Origin: Streptomyces flavofungini
GTDB lineage: Bacteria > Actinomycetota > Actinomycetes > Streptomycetales > Streptomycetaceae
Direction: 5' to 3'
Length of the DNA: 64,000 nt
NCBI RefSeq assembly: GCF_030388665.1
Contig: NZ_CP128846.1
Coordinates: forward strand, 62,001 to 126,000
This document shows, one piece after another, positions 1-8,142 of the stretch (positions within the stretch are counted from its first letter, which is position 1; every line of letters begins with the position of its first letter). Position numbers and translations under genes: made by a program. Below the pieces are notes generated by a model. That model was not told where the DNA came from, made no database searches, and saw only the letters and a program-made list of their open reading frames with translations.

Positions 1-388
1 GAGCAGGCCGCGCACCGGTTGCCTCGCTTCCCCTCGCACCGGCGATGGCCGAGGCGGAGACCTCGGCGAGGCGTGATCGCCGCTCCCGCGCGTCGACCGC
101 CGGGTCCGTACCGTCTGCGGACCTCGCGTCCGCTTCCTCGTCGTTCCGTCCGCCGGAACCCGGAGCGAGGCCCAGCTCGGCTGAGATGGCCTCCCACACC
201 CTGTCGGGCGGGGGCGCGAGGACGTCGTCGGCCGACAGGGAACGCGCCGCGACGACGACCCTGCGCAGCTCTTCCAGCTCGGTCCGGCACGTCGCGCACC
301 GGTCGAGGTGGAGCGAGCGAGGCGACTGGCCGTCGTCCATCTCGCCCAGGGCGATTTCAGCCAGCTCCGCGTGGTCAAGATGCCTCAT
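1..388 (-). CDS. Anti-sigma factor with zinc-finger motif (partial, C-terminus outside window)
   Basis: The reading frame stays open from the ATG at 388 to the window edge, so only the first ~129 residues are visible. Near residue 28 there is an H-x3-C-x2-C pattern (HLDRCATC), the signature of ZAS-type anti-sigma factors that bind and inhibit an ECF sigma factor. No membrane segment is seen in the visible part. The start overlaps the stop of the upstream ECF sigma gene as ATGA (385-388), so translation is probably coupled. Partner identity is inferred from this overlap. Confidence 0.75.
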   Translation of the reverse strand, partial: MRHLDHAELAEIALGEMDDGQSPRSLHLDRCATCRTELEELRRVVVAARSLSADDVLAPPPDRVWEAISAELGLAPGSGGRNDEEADARSADGTDPAVDARERRSRLAEVSASAIAGARGSEATGARPA

Positions 389-969
389 GGCTTGCCACCT
401 CCTCGCGGCTTCAGGGAGGCCAGCGCTTCGCCCAGCTCGAGCCTGACCATGTGCGTGGGGATCCCGAGCCGCTCCGCCATCTGCGGCGCCGTCAGCTCAT
501 GAAGAGTGAGCTCCAGGACCGCGGCACGCAGCGGGGGAAGTTCACTCATCAGTGCCCTGAGCACCGCCTGCTCGGTGGCGGCTTCGAAGGCTTCGTCGTG
601 GTCGAGTTCGGGGCGCCGGTGGACGATTTCACGGCGCATTCCGTCGAGCAGCAGGAGGCCCAGTCTGTGCGCGGGGTCGGAGGAGGCGCGGTTGCGCCAG
701 GCGTCGACGAACACGCGGGACGTCGACTCCTCGGCGGTCCGCTCCGGCAGGAAGCGCAGTGCGAGCGCGTGCACGGCGCCGCCCCAGCGTCGGTAGGCCT
801 CGGCGAGGGCGTCCTGGTCGCCGTGCAGGAACCGCTTCGCCAGGTCGGTGTCCGCGCTGTGCGGGGTGCGCGGACTCGTGGCGAAGCGGTTCCCCGGCTG
901 TTCGTCGGCCGAACCGGGTTCAGACACGGCAGCAGCGTAGCGGCGGCGATCACCCTCCAGGTCCCGCAT
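385..969 (-). CDS. ECF RNA polymerase sigma factor
   Basis: 194 residues. Residues ~40-105 resemble sigma region 2 (DLAKRFLHGDQDALAEAYRRW) and residues ~140-185 a region 4 helix-turn-helix (AVLELTLHELTAPQMAERLGI). It is a relatively divergent ECF member. The gene starts three bases after the sortase stop and overlaps the anti-sigma start, so sortase, sigma and anti-sigma look like one transcript. Likely role: envelope-related transcription under control of the next gene product. The target promoters cannot be deduced. Confidence 0.8.
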   Translation of the reverse strand: MRDLEGDRRRYAAAVSEPGSADEQPGNRFATSPRTPHSADTDLAKRFLHGDQDALAEAYRRWGGAVHALALRFLPERTAEESTSRVFVDAWRNRASSDPAHRLGLLLLDGMRREIVHRRPELDHDEAFEAATEQAVLRALMSELPPLRAAVLELTLHELTAPQMAERLGIPTHMVRLELGEALASLKPRGGGKP

Positions 970-972
970 CGT

Positions 973-1743
973 TCAATCTCTGCTTGTCGGTTCCGCGGTG
1001 ACGACAAGGTTCTTCTGGTAGCCGCCGCGCGCCCTGTCGAACGGGGCCGCGCAGGTGATCAGCGTGAGCACGGGCCTGCCGTCACGGCGGAAGACCTCGT
1101 CCGGCAGTTCCTTCTTCGGGACGATCTGTCGGGCCGACACGCGGTAGCGGACGGGGGCGGCGGCACCGCGGTCCACGATCACGTCGTCCCCCGCCCGGAC
1201 GTCGTACAGCGCCGCGAAGGCGCCCAGGTCGCCGGTGCGGGAGTCGACATGGCCCACCAGGACGGCGGAACCGCTCGGATCGCCCGGAGCTGGTCCGTAG
1301 CGGTACCAGCCCGCCGTCCCGGGGTCGGCGGGGACCTCCGCCCGGCCGTCGGAGTCGACGCCGACGGCCCGCAGCCGCGCGCTGACTTCGAGGCGGGGCA
1401 TGCGTACGCGCGTGGGCGGGGCTTCCGTGTCCTTCGTGCCGTCCGCGGGCCCGATGCGGCCGCCGCCGCCCGAGGGCCGCACCGGCTCACCGGCCGCTGG
1501 TGGCGAGCCGGTGGTGGCCGGGGAGTCGGAGGAACGTACGTCCACCGGTCCCCACTCTCGGGGTGCGGGCGAACCCTCGGCGCCGGTGCGCTGCCCGAAC
1601 TCGTCGGGCAGTTGGTCCCCGGACGGCATCAGAACGAAGAACAAGCCGGTGGCGAGCGCCGCCGACAAGGCGGCGCCCACCACGAACCAGTGGGAGCGCA
1701 GCATCCGGCCCCACCAGGCACCGGTGGGGTCAGCCACGTTCAC
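973..1743 (-). CDS. Class F sortase
   Basis: About 256 residues from a GTG at 1743, which overlaps the end of the DUF4397 gene by 14 bases (ATG at 1704 is another option). An N-terminal membrane anchor (SHWFVVGAALSAALATGLFF) is followed by a Pro/Gly-rich linker and the sortase fold. The catalytic His lies in VLVGHVDS, the Cys in LITCAAPFD, and a basic residue in FDRARGGYQKNLVV. Class F sortases in actinobacteria act outside the membrane, but their substrates are poorly known. The adjacent DUF4397 protein ends in a membrane helix with a basic tail yet has no clear LPxTG, so it is only a possible substrate. Confidence 0.85.
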   Translation of the reverse strand: MNVADPTGAWWGRMLRSHWFVVGAALSAALATGLFFVLMPSGDQLPDEFGQRTGAEGSPAPREWGPVDVRSSDSPATTGSPPAAGEPVRPSGGGGRIGPADGTKDTEAPPTRVRMPRLEVSARLRAVGVDSDGRAEVPADPGTAGWYRYGPAPGDPSGSAVLVGHVDSRTGDLGAFAALYDVRAGDDVIVDRGAAAPVRYRVSARQIVPKKELPDEVFRRDGRPVLTLITCAAPFDRARGGYQKNLVVTAEPTSRD

Positions 1744-2563
1744 GGGCGGCGCGGCGCACAGCGAACGCTCCGCCGAACGCGACAAGGCCGGCGCCCGCGA
1801 TCCAGACGAGCGCCGCGTGCGAGGAGTTGGAGGTGGCTGCGCCCGACTCCCCGGCGTCGACTCCGCCGGGGGCCGAGTGCATCCCCTCGAACGACTGCAC
1901 CTTCAACGCGAGGTTCTTGTCCTTCGCACTGCCCCAGGCGTACACGACGTTGCTGGTGCCCTCCTTGAGGTTGAGGTCGGCCGGGCCGATCGCCACCTTG
2001 TCCGTCCCGGCGAGGACGACGTCGGCGGACACCGTGCCCGCGGGAGCTTCGCCCTTGGCTTCCTTGGGGTTCTCCAGGTTCTTGAACAGGGGCTTCTCCC
2101 CGGCGCGTACGTCGACAGCGGGTGCCGCCGCGACATGGCGGACGGTGAGCCGGGCCTTCCCGGCGGGCACCTTCGACACGTCGTTGACGAAGGCGTCGAG
2201 CTGCGGCTTGCCGTCGGCGGACAGATGCGCGACCACCGTGGCGTTCGCGCCCGCGGGCACGTCCACCTTCTTCTGGATGGCGGGGGTGCCGTCGGGGCCC
2301 TCGCCGTCCTTGAAGACCTTGATCTCGTAGGAGCCCGCGGGCAGTTCCTGCGGGTCGGTGAGCGTTCCGGGCTTGAAGTCGGGGATCAGCTCGTCGCCGT
2401 TGGCGTAGACGTCGACGGTCAGGCCGGGCACTCCGTGGAAGACGGAGACCATGGCCTTGCCGTCGTCGGCCTGCGGAGCGGCCCCGACCGGGGCCGCTCC
2501 GGCCAGCGCGAGGGTGAGGGCGCCGGCGGTTCCGGCGACGAGGCCGTGGGTGCGCGAGATCAT
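1730..2563 (-). CDS. Secreted DUF4397 domain protein with C-terminal membrane anchor
   Basis: 277 residues. A signal peptide (LVAGTAGALTLALAGAAPVGAAPQA) is followed by a DUF4397 region of beta-rich repeats (MVSVFHGVPGLTVDVYANG, later ARLTVRHVAAAPAVDVRAG). A Ser/Ala spacer, a hydrophobic helix (LVWIAGAGLVAFGGAFAV) and the tail RRAARERG close the protein, so it is probably held at the cell surface. The tail looks like a sorting signal without a recognisable LPxTG motif. It is the first gene of the sortase/sigma/anti-sigma operon and overlaps the sortase. Function unknown. Confidence 0.85.
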   Translation of the reverse strand: MISRTHGLVAGTAGALTLALAGAAPVGAAPQADDGKAMVSVFHGVPGLTVDVYANGDELIPDFKPGTLTDPQELPAGSYEIKVFKDGEGPDGTPAIQKKVDVPAGANATVVAHLSADGKPQLDAFVNDVSKVPAGKARLTVRHVAAAPAVDVRAGEKPLFKNLENPKEAKGEAPAGTVSADVVLAGTDKVAIGPADLNLKEGTSNVVYAWGSAKDKNLALKVQSFEGMHSAPGGVDAGESGAATSNSSHAALVWIAGAGLVAFGGAFAVRRAARERG

Positions 2564-2669
2564 GAGGGGATTCCCTTCGCGATGGACCCCGGTCGGGCCG
2601 GGATCTCACCACTACTTCCGAGGACGTGGAGTTGCCGGATGCAGCGCGGCGGCGAGGGATACGGCGGCT

Positions 2670-3260
2670 TCACGGGCTCGCCTCATGGAGTGTGGCTCCC
2701 TGCGTGTCGGAGTCGATTTCCTTTGCGTCAGGAAGCGTTCCGGCGCGGAGGCGCCCAGGGACGCACGGCACGCGGGACGCTTCGTCGTGCCGGTGGGTCT
2801 CCTGCGGGTGTCGCCGGCGCCAGTACGGATTGTCGTGGGGCAGGCCTCCGCTCACCCGGCCGTACATGCCGAACGTCATGATCAACAGGCCCATGAGGAA
2901 GCTGAAGACCACGTTGGACATGCTGAAGTCGAGGATGTTGGCGGCCCGGTCGAGGACGAAGAGATGAACGAAGCCGCTCACCAGGAAGAGCACGCCCACG
3001 GCGATGTTCACCGTGGAGGCGACGTTCCCGCCGATCCCCGCGGCGGCGATGAGCACCACTCCCACGACGACGGAGATCAGACTCAGGGCTCCGTTGGTCG
3101 ACATACCCGCGATCCGGTCCCCGCTGGTGTCGAAGAAGCTGAGCCGGTCCGCGAACCCCAGGCACCCGAACACGAGCAGAACCAGTCCGCACAGTCCGGC
3201 GCCGGCTCGGTACACGGTGGCAAGACGGTGGTCGACCGGCAGTTCGTCGTGCAGTTTCAT
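2670..3260 (-). CDS. DUF4383 domain membrane protein
   Basis: 196 residues from the ATG at 3260, preceded by AGGAGACCGC; the longer upstream reading adds an unlikely N-terminus. Four hydrophobic segments (AGAGLCGLVLLVFGCLGF, LISVVVGVVLIAAAGIG, VNIAVGVLFLVSGFVHLFVL, VVFSFLMGLLIMTFGMYG) match the DUF4383 family of small integral membrane proteins. The C-terminal ~60 residues are hydrophilic and His/Arg-rich (PYWRRRHPQETHRHDEA), longer than usual. Function unknown. Confidence 0.8.
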   Translation of the reverse strand: MKLHDELPVDHRLATVYRAGAGLCGLVLLVFGCLGFADRLSFFDTSGDRIAGMSTNGALSLISVVVGVVLIAAAGIGGNVASTVNIAVGVLFLVSGFVHLFVLDRAANILDFSMSNVVFSFLMGLLIMTFGMYGRVSGGLPHDNPYWRRRHPQETHRHDEASRVPCVPGRLRAGTLPDAKEIDSDTQGATLHEASP

Positions 3261-3398
3261 GCGGTCTCCTCGGTCCTCGGAACGAGCTTCCCCCTCCGGC
3301 TGTGGTCTCACTGTGGCTCGGGAGGCGCCATTGAGCCTCCCGCATCGCTTGTGCGTCGATACTGGCTCCGCGAGTCCGCCGACCCGGCATGACCGGGA

Positions 3399-4022
3399 CT
3401 ACGCCTCCGCGCGGGCCGACTCCAGCGAGCGCCGCAGACAGTGCAGTCCGCGCCGGATATGGCTCTTCACGGTGCCGAGGGCGAGCCCGGTCCTCTCGGC
3501 GATCTGCACCTGGGTCAGGTCCCCGTAGAAGGCGAGACCGAGAACCTCCCGCTGGACAGGCGTCAGCCGAGCGAGTTCCTCGGCTACGAGCACTCGGTCG
3601 AGAGCGGCTTCTGTGTGCCCGTCGGTGTGCCCGCTCATCCCCCCTCCCGCCCCGCTGTCGGCGAGCCCGAGGGCGGAGCACAGTTCGGTGCGCCTCGTCC
3701 GCGCCGAGAGGGCGTCCGCGGTCTTGCGGCGCGTGACCCCGACCAGCCAGGCGGAAATCGTCCCGCGCTCCGGGCGGTAGCCGCCCCTGCCGCGCCACGC
3801 CGCGAGGAAGACCTGCTGCGTGACGTCCTCGGCTTCCCTGGCGTCCCCCAGGGAGCGCGCCGCGAGCGTGTACACGAAAGACCCGTAGCGGCGGTACAGG
3901 AGGGCGAAGCTCCGCTCGTCGCCCTGGACGAAGTCGGCGACGATCTCCTCGATCTCCCGAGCGTCTTCGACGGGAGCGTACGTCGGAGTCACGCCACCGG
4001 AGACTGCTCTGGTCACGCCCAC
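3399..4022 (-). CDS. ECF RNA polymerase sigma factor (LitS-like by context)
   Basis: About 207 residues from a GTG at 4022 (GTG 4016 is possible), with AGGAAGG nine bases upstream. Region 2 is seen at DERSFALLYRRYGSFVYTLAAR and GDAREAEDVTQQVFLAAWRGR. Region 4 is at LTPVQREVLGLAFYGDLTQVQIAERTGLALGTVKSHIRRGLHCL (shown here only to locate it; its key part is the helix TGLALGTVKSHIRRG). No anti-sigma gene is adjacent. It is divergent from a MerR/B12-binding regulator across a 183-base gap, the arrangement of litS with litR in S. coelicolor. LitS identity is inferred from this arrangement, not from sequence alone. Confidence 0.85.
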   Translation of the reverse strand: MGVTRAVSGGVTPTYAPVEDAREIEEIVADFVQGDERSFALLYRRYGSFVYTLAARSLGDAREAEDVTQQVFLAAWRGRGGYRPERGTISAWLVGVTRRKTADALSARTRRTELCSALGLADSGAGGGMSGHTDGHTEAALDRVLVAEELARLTPVQREVLGLAFYGDLTQVQIAERTGLALGTVKSHIRRGLHCLRRSLESARAEA

Positions 4023-4193
4023 GGCCTTCACCTTCCTGACGGTCCATGGCTTTCGCTCCGGACTTCTCCGCTGCGCCGAGAGGCAGCGGAGCACCGAGCC
4101 GAGGCGGGAGGAGACCCGGATCGCCCGGCCTCCCGCTGCGCACCACGATCGCCACGAGGGAACAGCCGAGCAACGTGCATCGATAGTGCGTCG

Positions 4194-4205
4194 TATGCTG
4201 AAGCG
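4194..4205 (+). promoter_or_regulatory. Putative -10 element giving a leaderless MerR transcript
   Basis: TATGCT at 4194-4199 ends seven bases before the ATG at 4206, and no Shine-Dalgarno sequence lies between. Transcription would start at or within a base of the start codon. The same 183-base region must hold the divergent sigma promoter. Confidence 0.5.
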
Positions 4206-5255
4206 ATGACGGAGAAACAGCCTCCGCACGTGGAGGGCGACCGCCAGGTGGGCCTCACCACCGGCGCTGTGGCACGCCGCTTCGGCGTCTCTCCCACGAC
4301 GCTGCGCTCGTGGGACCGCCGCTATGGAATCGGCCCGGCCTCCCGGGAAGGCGGGCGGCACCGGAGATGGAGGCAGCAGGACATCGCCGTGCTGGATCGC
4401 ATGTGCCGACTGACCGGTGAGGGAGTGCCGCCGTCCGAGGCGGCGAAGGCGGCACTGAGTGGTTCAGCGGGGCCCGGGAGCGCGCCCAAGCCCGTCCCCG
4501 CCTCGACTCGCAGCGACAGCACCGGCTCGCCCACCGACAGCACCGGCTCGCCCGACGGGCCCACCGGCGCGTCCTCACAGTCGCGTCAGCGGGGGCTCAG
4601 CCGCGCGGCGCTGCGCCTCGACTCACAGGCCGTCGACGAGGGACTGTCCAGGTCCATCGCCGACCTGGGTCTGGTGGCCGCCTGGGAGACGGTGATCATG
4701 CCCACGCTGCACGCGGTGGGCCGCAAGTGGCAGACCTCCGGGGAGCGGTTCGTCGAGGTGGAGCACCTGCTGTCCTGGCACGTGTCGACGGCGCTCCGTC
4801 GTGTGGTCGTGGAGCGGAATGGGCGACCGGTGGGAGCACCGGTTCTGCTGGCCTGCACGCCGGGCGAGGGGCACTCGCTCCCCATCGAAGCACTGGCTGC
4901 CGCTCTCTGTGAACGCGGCCTGCCGGTCCGCATGTTCGGTGCCGCGCTGCCGGCCGAGGCTCTCGACAATGCCGTCCGCCGCCTCGGCCCCGCCGCCGTA
5001 GTGCTGTGGGCTCAGTCCCTCAGCACAGCGAGTCGCCCACTCGCCGAGCACCTCAAGAGAACGGAATGGGGCGTGAGGGGCGCCCGAGCCCACCCGGCCG
5101 TCCTTCTCGCAGGGCCCGGCTGGGCAGCGTGCCCCCACATTCCGGAGACGATCCGCCCGCTGGGGCTCGGTGACGCGGTCACCATTCTGGTATCGCTCCT
5201 CAACGCGGACAGCGTCGGTCGGCATGGGCGACGCCCGGCGGGATCAGCGACGTGA
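4206..5255 (+). CDS. MerR-family regulator with cobalamin-binding domain (LitR/CarH-like)
   Basis: 349 residues. The N-terminal MerR winged helix-turn-helix (VGLTTGAVARRFGVSPTTLR, then WDRRYGIGP) is followed by a Ser/Thr/Gly-rich linker with repeated STGSP units. Residues ~145-215 form a helical cap with W-x10-EH (WQTSGERFVEVEH). The rest is a Rossmann-like B12 domain with GEGH, where the His would be the lower cobalt ligand (E-x-H). In the CarH/LitR family, adenosylcobalamin in such a protein senses light and releases a repressor from DNA. The family W-to-EH spacing is usually nine, here ten. The neighbour is a divergent ECF sigma gene. No carotenoid genes are in the window. Confidence 0.8.
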   Translation: MTEKQPPHVEGDRQVGLTTGAVARRFGVSPTTLRSWDRRYGIGPASREGGRHRRWRQQDIAVLDRMCRLTGEGVPPSEAAKAALSGSAGPGSAPKPVPASTRSDSTGSPTDSTGSPDGPTGASSQSRQRGLSRAALRLDSQAVDEGLSRSIADLGLVAAWETVIMPTLHAVGRKWQTSGERFVEVEHLLSWHVSTALRRVVVERNGRPVGAPVLLACTPGEGHSLPIEALAAALCERGLPVRMFGAALPAEALDNAVRRLGPAAVVLWAQSLSTASRPLAEHLKRTEWGVRGARAHPAVLLAGPGWAACPHIPETIRPLGLGDAVTILVSLLNADSVGRHGRRPAGSAT

Positions 5256-5258
5256 GCG

Positions 5259-5354
5259 GTTCGGAAAAGGAACGTGCTCTGCACCCGGTACGACAAGCTC
5301 GCCGTCCGCTACGAGGCAACAGCACTCGTCGCGGTCATCAACGAGTGGCTTTGA
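5259..5354 (+). pseudogene. 3' fragment of an IS5-family transposase gene
   Basis: This frame has no start and encodes RYDKLAVRYEATALVAVINEWL before a stop, the typical C-terminus of actinobacterial IS5-type transposases. It begins directly after the MerR stop, so an element inserted here and was later deleted. No intact inverted repeats were found. Confidence 0.65.
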
Positions 5355-5373
5355 CCTGCATGTTTGTGAGTAC

Positions 5374-5784
5374 CTAGGAGTTGGACCAGGCGCGAGTGGA
5401 CAGCACCAGCAGATAGCCGTCGGGGTCTTGGAAAGTCACGCCCCAGGTGTCCCAGTACGGATTATGGGCGGGCATTCGCTTACCGCCATGCCGCTCAAGT
5501 TGCTCCACGAGGGAGTCGGGCACCGGTTCGCCGAGGTAGATGACCAGCAGGTCTTCAACGGTTGGCTGCGGTTCCAGAGGAGCGGCAGGATCGTGTACGA
5601 GTTCCAGATGCCAGCCGGCCTCGGGCCAGCCGACCATCAGGAGCGAACTCCGTCCCAGGGAGCGGTCCGCCGCATGCTGATACAGGACATCGAGGCCGAG
5701 ACCTGAAACCCAGAAGCGTTCCGCCGCTCGGAGGTCGCGTGAGGGTCGGGCTATGCGGATATGAGCTGAGGATTCGGCCGTCAT
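5374..5784 (-). CDS. VOC family (glyoxalase-like) protein
   Basis: 136 residues with the paired beta-alpha-beta-beta-beta modules of the vicinal oxygen chelate fold. The first module covers residues 1-60 (IRIARPSRDLRAAERFWVSGLGLDV, split here as IRIARPSRDL and RFWVSGLGLDV), with metal-side residues H8 and E61 (WHLELVHD). The second ends in WGVTFQDPDGYLLVL, where an acidic or His ligand would normally lie. It may act as a glyoxalase-like enzyme or as a binding protein for small electrophiles or drugs. The substrate cannot be predicted. It is a single gene between an IS remnant and an ECF gene. Confidence 0.8.
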   Translation of the reverse strand: MTAESSAHIRIARPSRDLRAAERFWVSGLGLDVLYQHAADRSLGRSSLLMVGWPEAGWHLELVHDPAAPLEPQPTVEDLLVIYLGEPVPDSLVEQLERHGGKRMPAHNPYWDTWGVTFQDPDGYLLVLSTRAWSNS

Positions 5785-6043
5785 CGTTCTACCTCGTGAC
5801 AGGGACAGGCCCAGCGACTGTGTCCGTGAGCTTGGACAGCAGCGAGCTTAGAGATCGAGTGGCTGTGCGCCATCGGGCGCTGGTCCTAGTCCTGGTTGCC
5901 TCAGCCCAAATGGTCCTGACCAGCCTTTTCGATACACGGCCTATGACCCGCAGCGTTGTTGACTCGGGTGATCGGTGGGTGCCGCTGGGCCCGCCGTGAC
6001 GCACATCACCGGGACGGCCTGCGGCGGGTGGACAGGAGGGGGC

Positions 6044-6772
6044 GTGGACCTTTCCCTACGCGCTCGCATACGAGCCGGTGACGCCCAGGCGTTCGCCCTC
6101 CTCTTCCGGCAGCACGCGCAGGCCGTGCACGCTCACGCCGCACGGTGGCTCGGTGATCCGGGCCCCGCCGAGGACGTGGTCTCGCTGACCTTCCTGGAGG
6201 CCTGGCGACTGCGGGAGAAACTGCTGGACGACGACGACTTCGCCGCACGGACCCGGCACGGCACCAACGACAACGACGACGGCCTGAGGGCCTGGCTGTT
6301 CGGCATCGCCACCAACGTCCTGCGCAACACCCGCCGCGCGGCCCGGCGGCACAAGGCCGCTCTCGATCGACTCCCCGACCGACGGCCCGGCACCGGGACG
6401 GTGCCCGACTTCGCCGACATCCTGATCGGCCGTCTCGAGGACGCCGAACGGCTCGCCGCCGCGGCGGCTGCCCTGCGCCAACTGCGCCCCCGCGAACGCG
6501 AGGTTTTCGCGTTGTGCGTCTGGTCCGAGCTGAGCTACGCCGACGCCGCCACGGCCCTGCGGGTCCCGGTCAGCACGGTGCGCTCCCGGCTCGCTCGCGC
6601 CCGGCAGCGCCTGCGGCAGCTGGCCGAGAGCGAGTTGGCTGGTCGTACCGGAGCACCGGCCGGAAGGGACATGACCGTGAGCGGCGGAAGAACGAGACGC
6701 CTCCCCGCCCGCGGACAGGAACCGGATGACCGGGCCGCGACGGCCCGGTCGGCACAGGAGAGAGACCGATGA
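6044..6772 (+). CDS. ECF RNA polymerase sigma factor
   Basis: 242 residues from the GTG at 6044 with AGGAGG seven bases upstream; the longer ATG frame at 5975 lacks a ribosome binding site. Region 2 is at AFALLFRQHAQAVHAHAARWL and AEDVVSLTFLEAWRLREKL. Region 4 is at RPREREVFALCVWSELSYADA and VPVSTVRSRLARARQRLRQL. An unusual D/N-rich loop (HGTNDNDDG) sits in the linker. The stop overlaps the next start (ATGA). The first 14 codons recur almost identically on the other strand at 19843-19887. Confidence 0.88.
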   Translation: MDLSLRARIRAGDAQAFALLFRQHAQAVHAHAARWLGDPGPAEDVVSLTFLEAWRLREKLLDDDDFAARTRHGTNDNDDGLRAWLFGIATNVLRNTRRAARRHKAALDRLPDRRPGTGTVPDFADILIGRLEDAERLAAAAAALRQLRPREREVFALCVWSELSYADAATALRVPVSTVRSRLARARQRLRQLAESELAGRTGAPAGRDMTVSGGRTRRLPARGQEPDDRAATARSAQERDR

Positions 6773-7680
6773 ATCCCACAGAACGCCAGGAGTTGGCCGG
6801 GCTGCTGCCCAGCCCGGGTGCCCCTGTCCTGTCGAGCGACCGGATGACGCTGATGGAGGCCCACCTCATGCAGGAGATCACCAAGGAAGCCCCCACCCCC
6901 ACCCCTGGCCCGGCCGACGCCAGCCGGGTCCCGCCCCGGCGGCTGCGGCGGGCGGCCCTGCTGGCCGTACCCGTCGCCGCCGCCGCGGTCCTCACCACCG
7001 TCCTCACCGTCGGTGGCGAGAGCCCGGCCGAGCCCGCCACCGACTCGGAAGCCGTCGCGCTCCTCGACCGCATCGCCAAGGTCACCGCCGCCAAGGACGC
7101 TCCCGCCGTACGGGACGACCAGTACGTCTACACCCTGATCCAGGGCACCGACGACCTGACGGACAAGGGCCTTGACACCTTCCGCCGCGCGGACTGGCAT
7201 GCCGTCGACGGCCGCCGTGACGGGCTCGCCCGTACCACCGTCCTGTCCGGGCCCTCCGGCAAGGGCACGACGGACATGCGGCTTCAGGCCGACCCGAACG
7301 CCACGACCTACCGGGAGCTGCAGGCCCTGCCTACCGACCCCGGCGCGCTGTACGACAAGGTCTGGTCAGCGACCGAGGGCCAGGGGCCCACCCATGAGGA
7401 AGCCGCCCTGGAGATGATCGGCAGCATGCTCGAGGGGGCCACTCTGCTGCCGGACGTGGGAGCCACGCTCTACCGCGCCGCCGCCCGGATCCCCGGCATC
7501 ACCGTGGTCGACGACGCCGAGGACGCGTCCGGCCGTTCCGGCGTGGGGCTCGCCTTCGGTGACGGCGAGGACCGGCAGGTCTGGGTCTTCGACAAGCGTC
7601 TCGCCTACCTCGGCTCGGACGACGTCGCGCTCCTCGACGTCGGCGTGGTCGACCGGGTGGGGCAGGCTCCGGCCGGCTGA
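6769..7680 (+). CDS. CU044_5270 family membrane-anchored protein
   Basis: 303 residues. A cytoplasmic N-terminus (residues 1-60) is followed by one transmembrane helix (AALLAVPVAAAAVLTTVLTVGG) and a large extracytoplasmic domain (DDQYVYTLIQGTDDLTDKGL onward). This is the CU044_5270 family, which in Streptomyces is regularly encoded right after an ECF sigma gene. The start overlaps the sigma stop, so the two are co-translated. By position it could serve as a membrane-bound regulator of that sigma factor. That role is inferred, since no zinc-finger anti-sigma motif is seen. Confidence 0.8.
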   Translation: MNPTERQELAGLLPSPGAPVLSSDRMTLMEAHLMQEITKEAPTPTPGPADASRVPPRRLRRAALLAVPVAAAAVLTTVLTVGGESPAEPATDSEAVALLDRIAKVTAAKDAPAVRDDQYVYTLIQGTDDLTDKGLDTFRRADWHAVDGRRDGLARTTVLSGPSGKGTTDMRLQADPNATTYRELQALPTDPGALYDKVWSATEGQGPTHEEAALEMIGSMLEGATLLPDVGATLYRAAARIPGITVVDDAEDASGRSGVGLAFGDGEDRQVWVFDKRLAYLGSDDVALLDVGVVDRVGQAPAG

Positions 7681-8142
7681 TCGCCCGTACGACGCCGTGG
7701 CTGCGCCACCGAGCCGGTTCTGGGCATGCTTCGGCGGTGCCCCTTGCTGGCCCACAAGGTGGACCTAAGGCTCTGGCTGAGGGTGCGCACGGCGCTCAGC
7801 TCACCCCGTACCGCCGGGGTCTCCCCGTCCTGCCGGGCACTTGTCCTCCCTGTACGGACCGCGATCCCGCGCACTCCGCACAGGGAGGGCCTCCCGCCTC
7901 AGGAGTCGCCCGCTGATCCTGACGCTCACAGTTGCCGCCGGAAGGTCTCCCGGCGGCAAGCGCAGGCCACAAGGCGGACCCATGGCGACTGTTGTGGCAA
8001 TGCCCGGGTCCGAGTCGACAGTTCTCGGCAGCGTCCGCGCACGGGCGAGCCGGGACTGAGGGAGAAAGACCGGTCTGTCTCTTACCGCAAGTCCACGTTG
8101 GCAGCGGCGAGTGGCGTCGTACAGCCCTATTCTGGACAGACG
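7681..8142. other. 462-base intergenic region with an inverted repeat
   Basis: No convincing gene. A 10-bp inverted repeat (TTGCCGCCGG at 7932-7941, CCGGCGGCAA at 7950-7959) with an 8-base loop could terminate the upstream operon or act as an operator. A -10-like TATTCT at 8128-8133 lies nine bases before the TetR start. Confidence 0.4.

Noticed and set aside
19..1968. A 649-residue plus-strand reading frame across the sigma/anti-sigma/sortase region
   Set aside because: It is an Arg/Pro-rich antisense shadow of the minus-strand operon with third-position bias in the wrong frame. Many similar long frames exist opposite real genes in this window.
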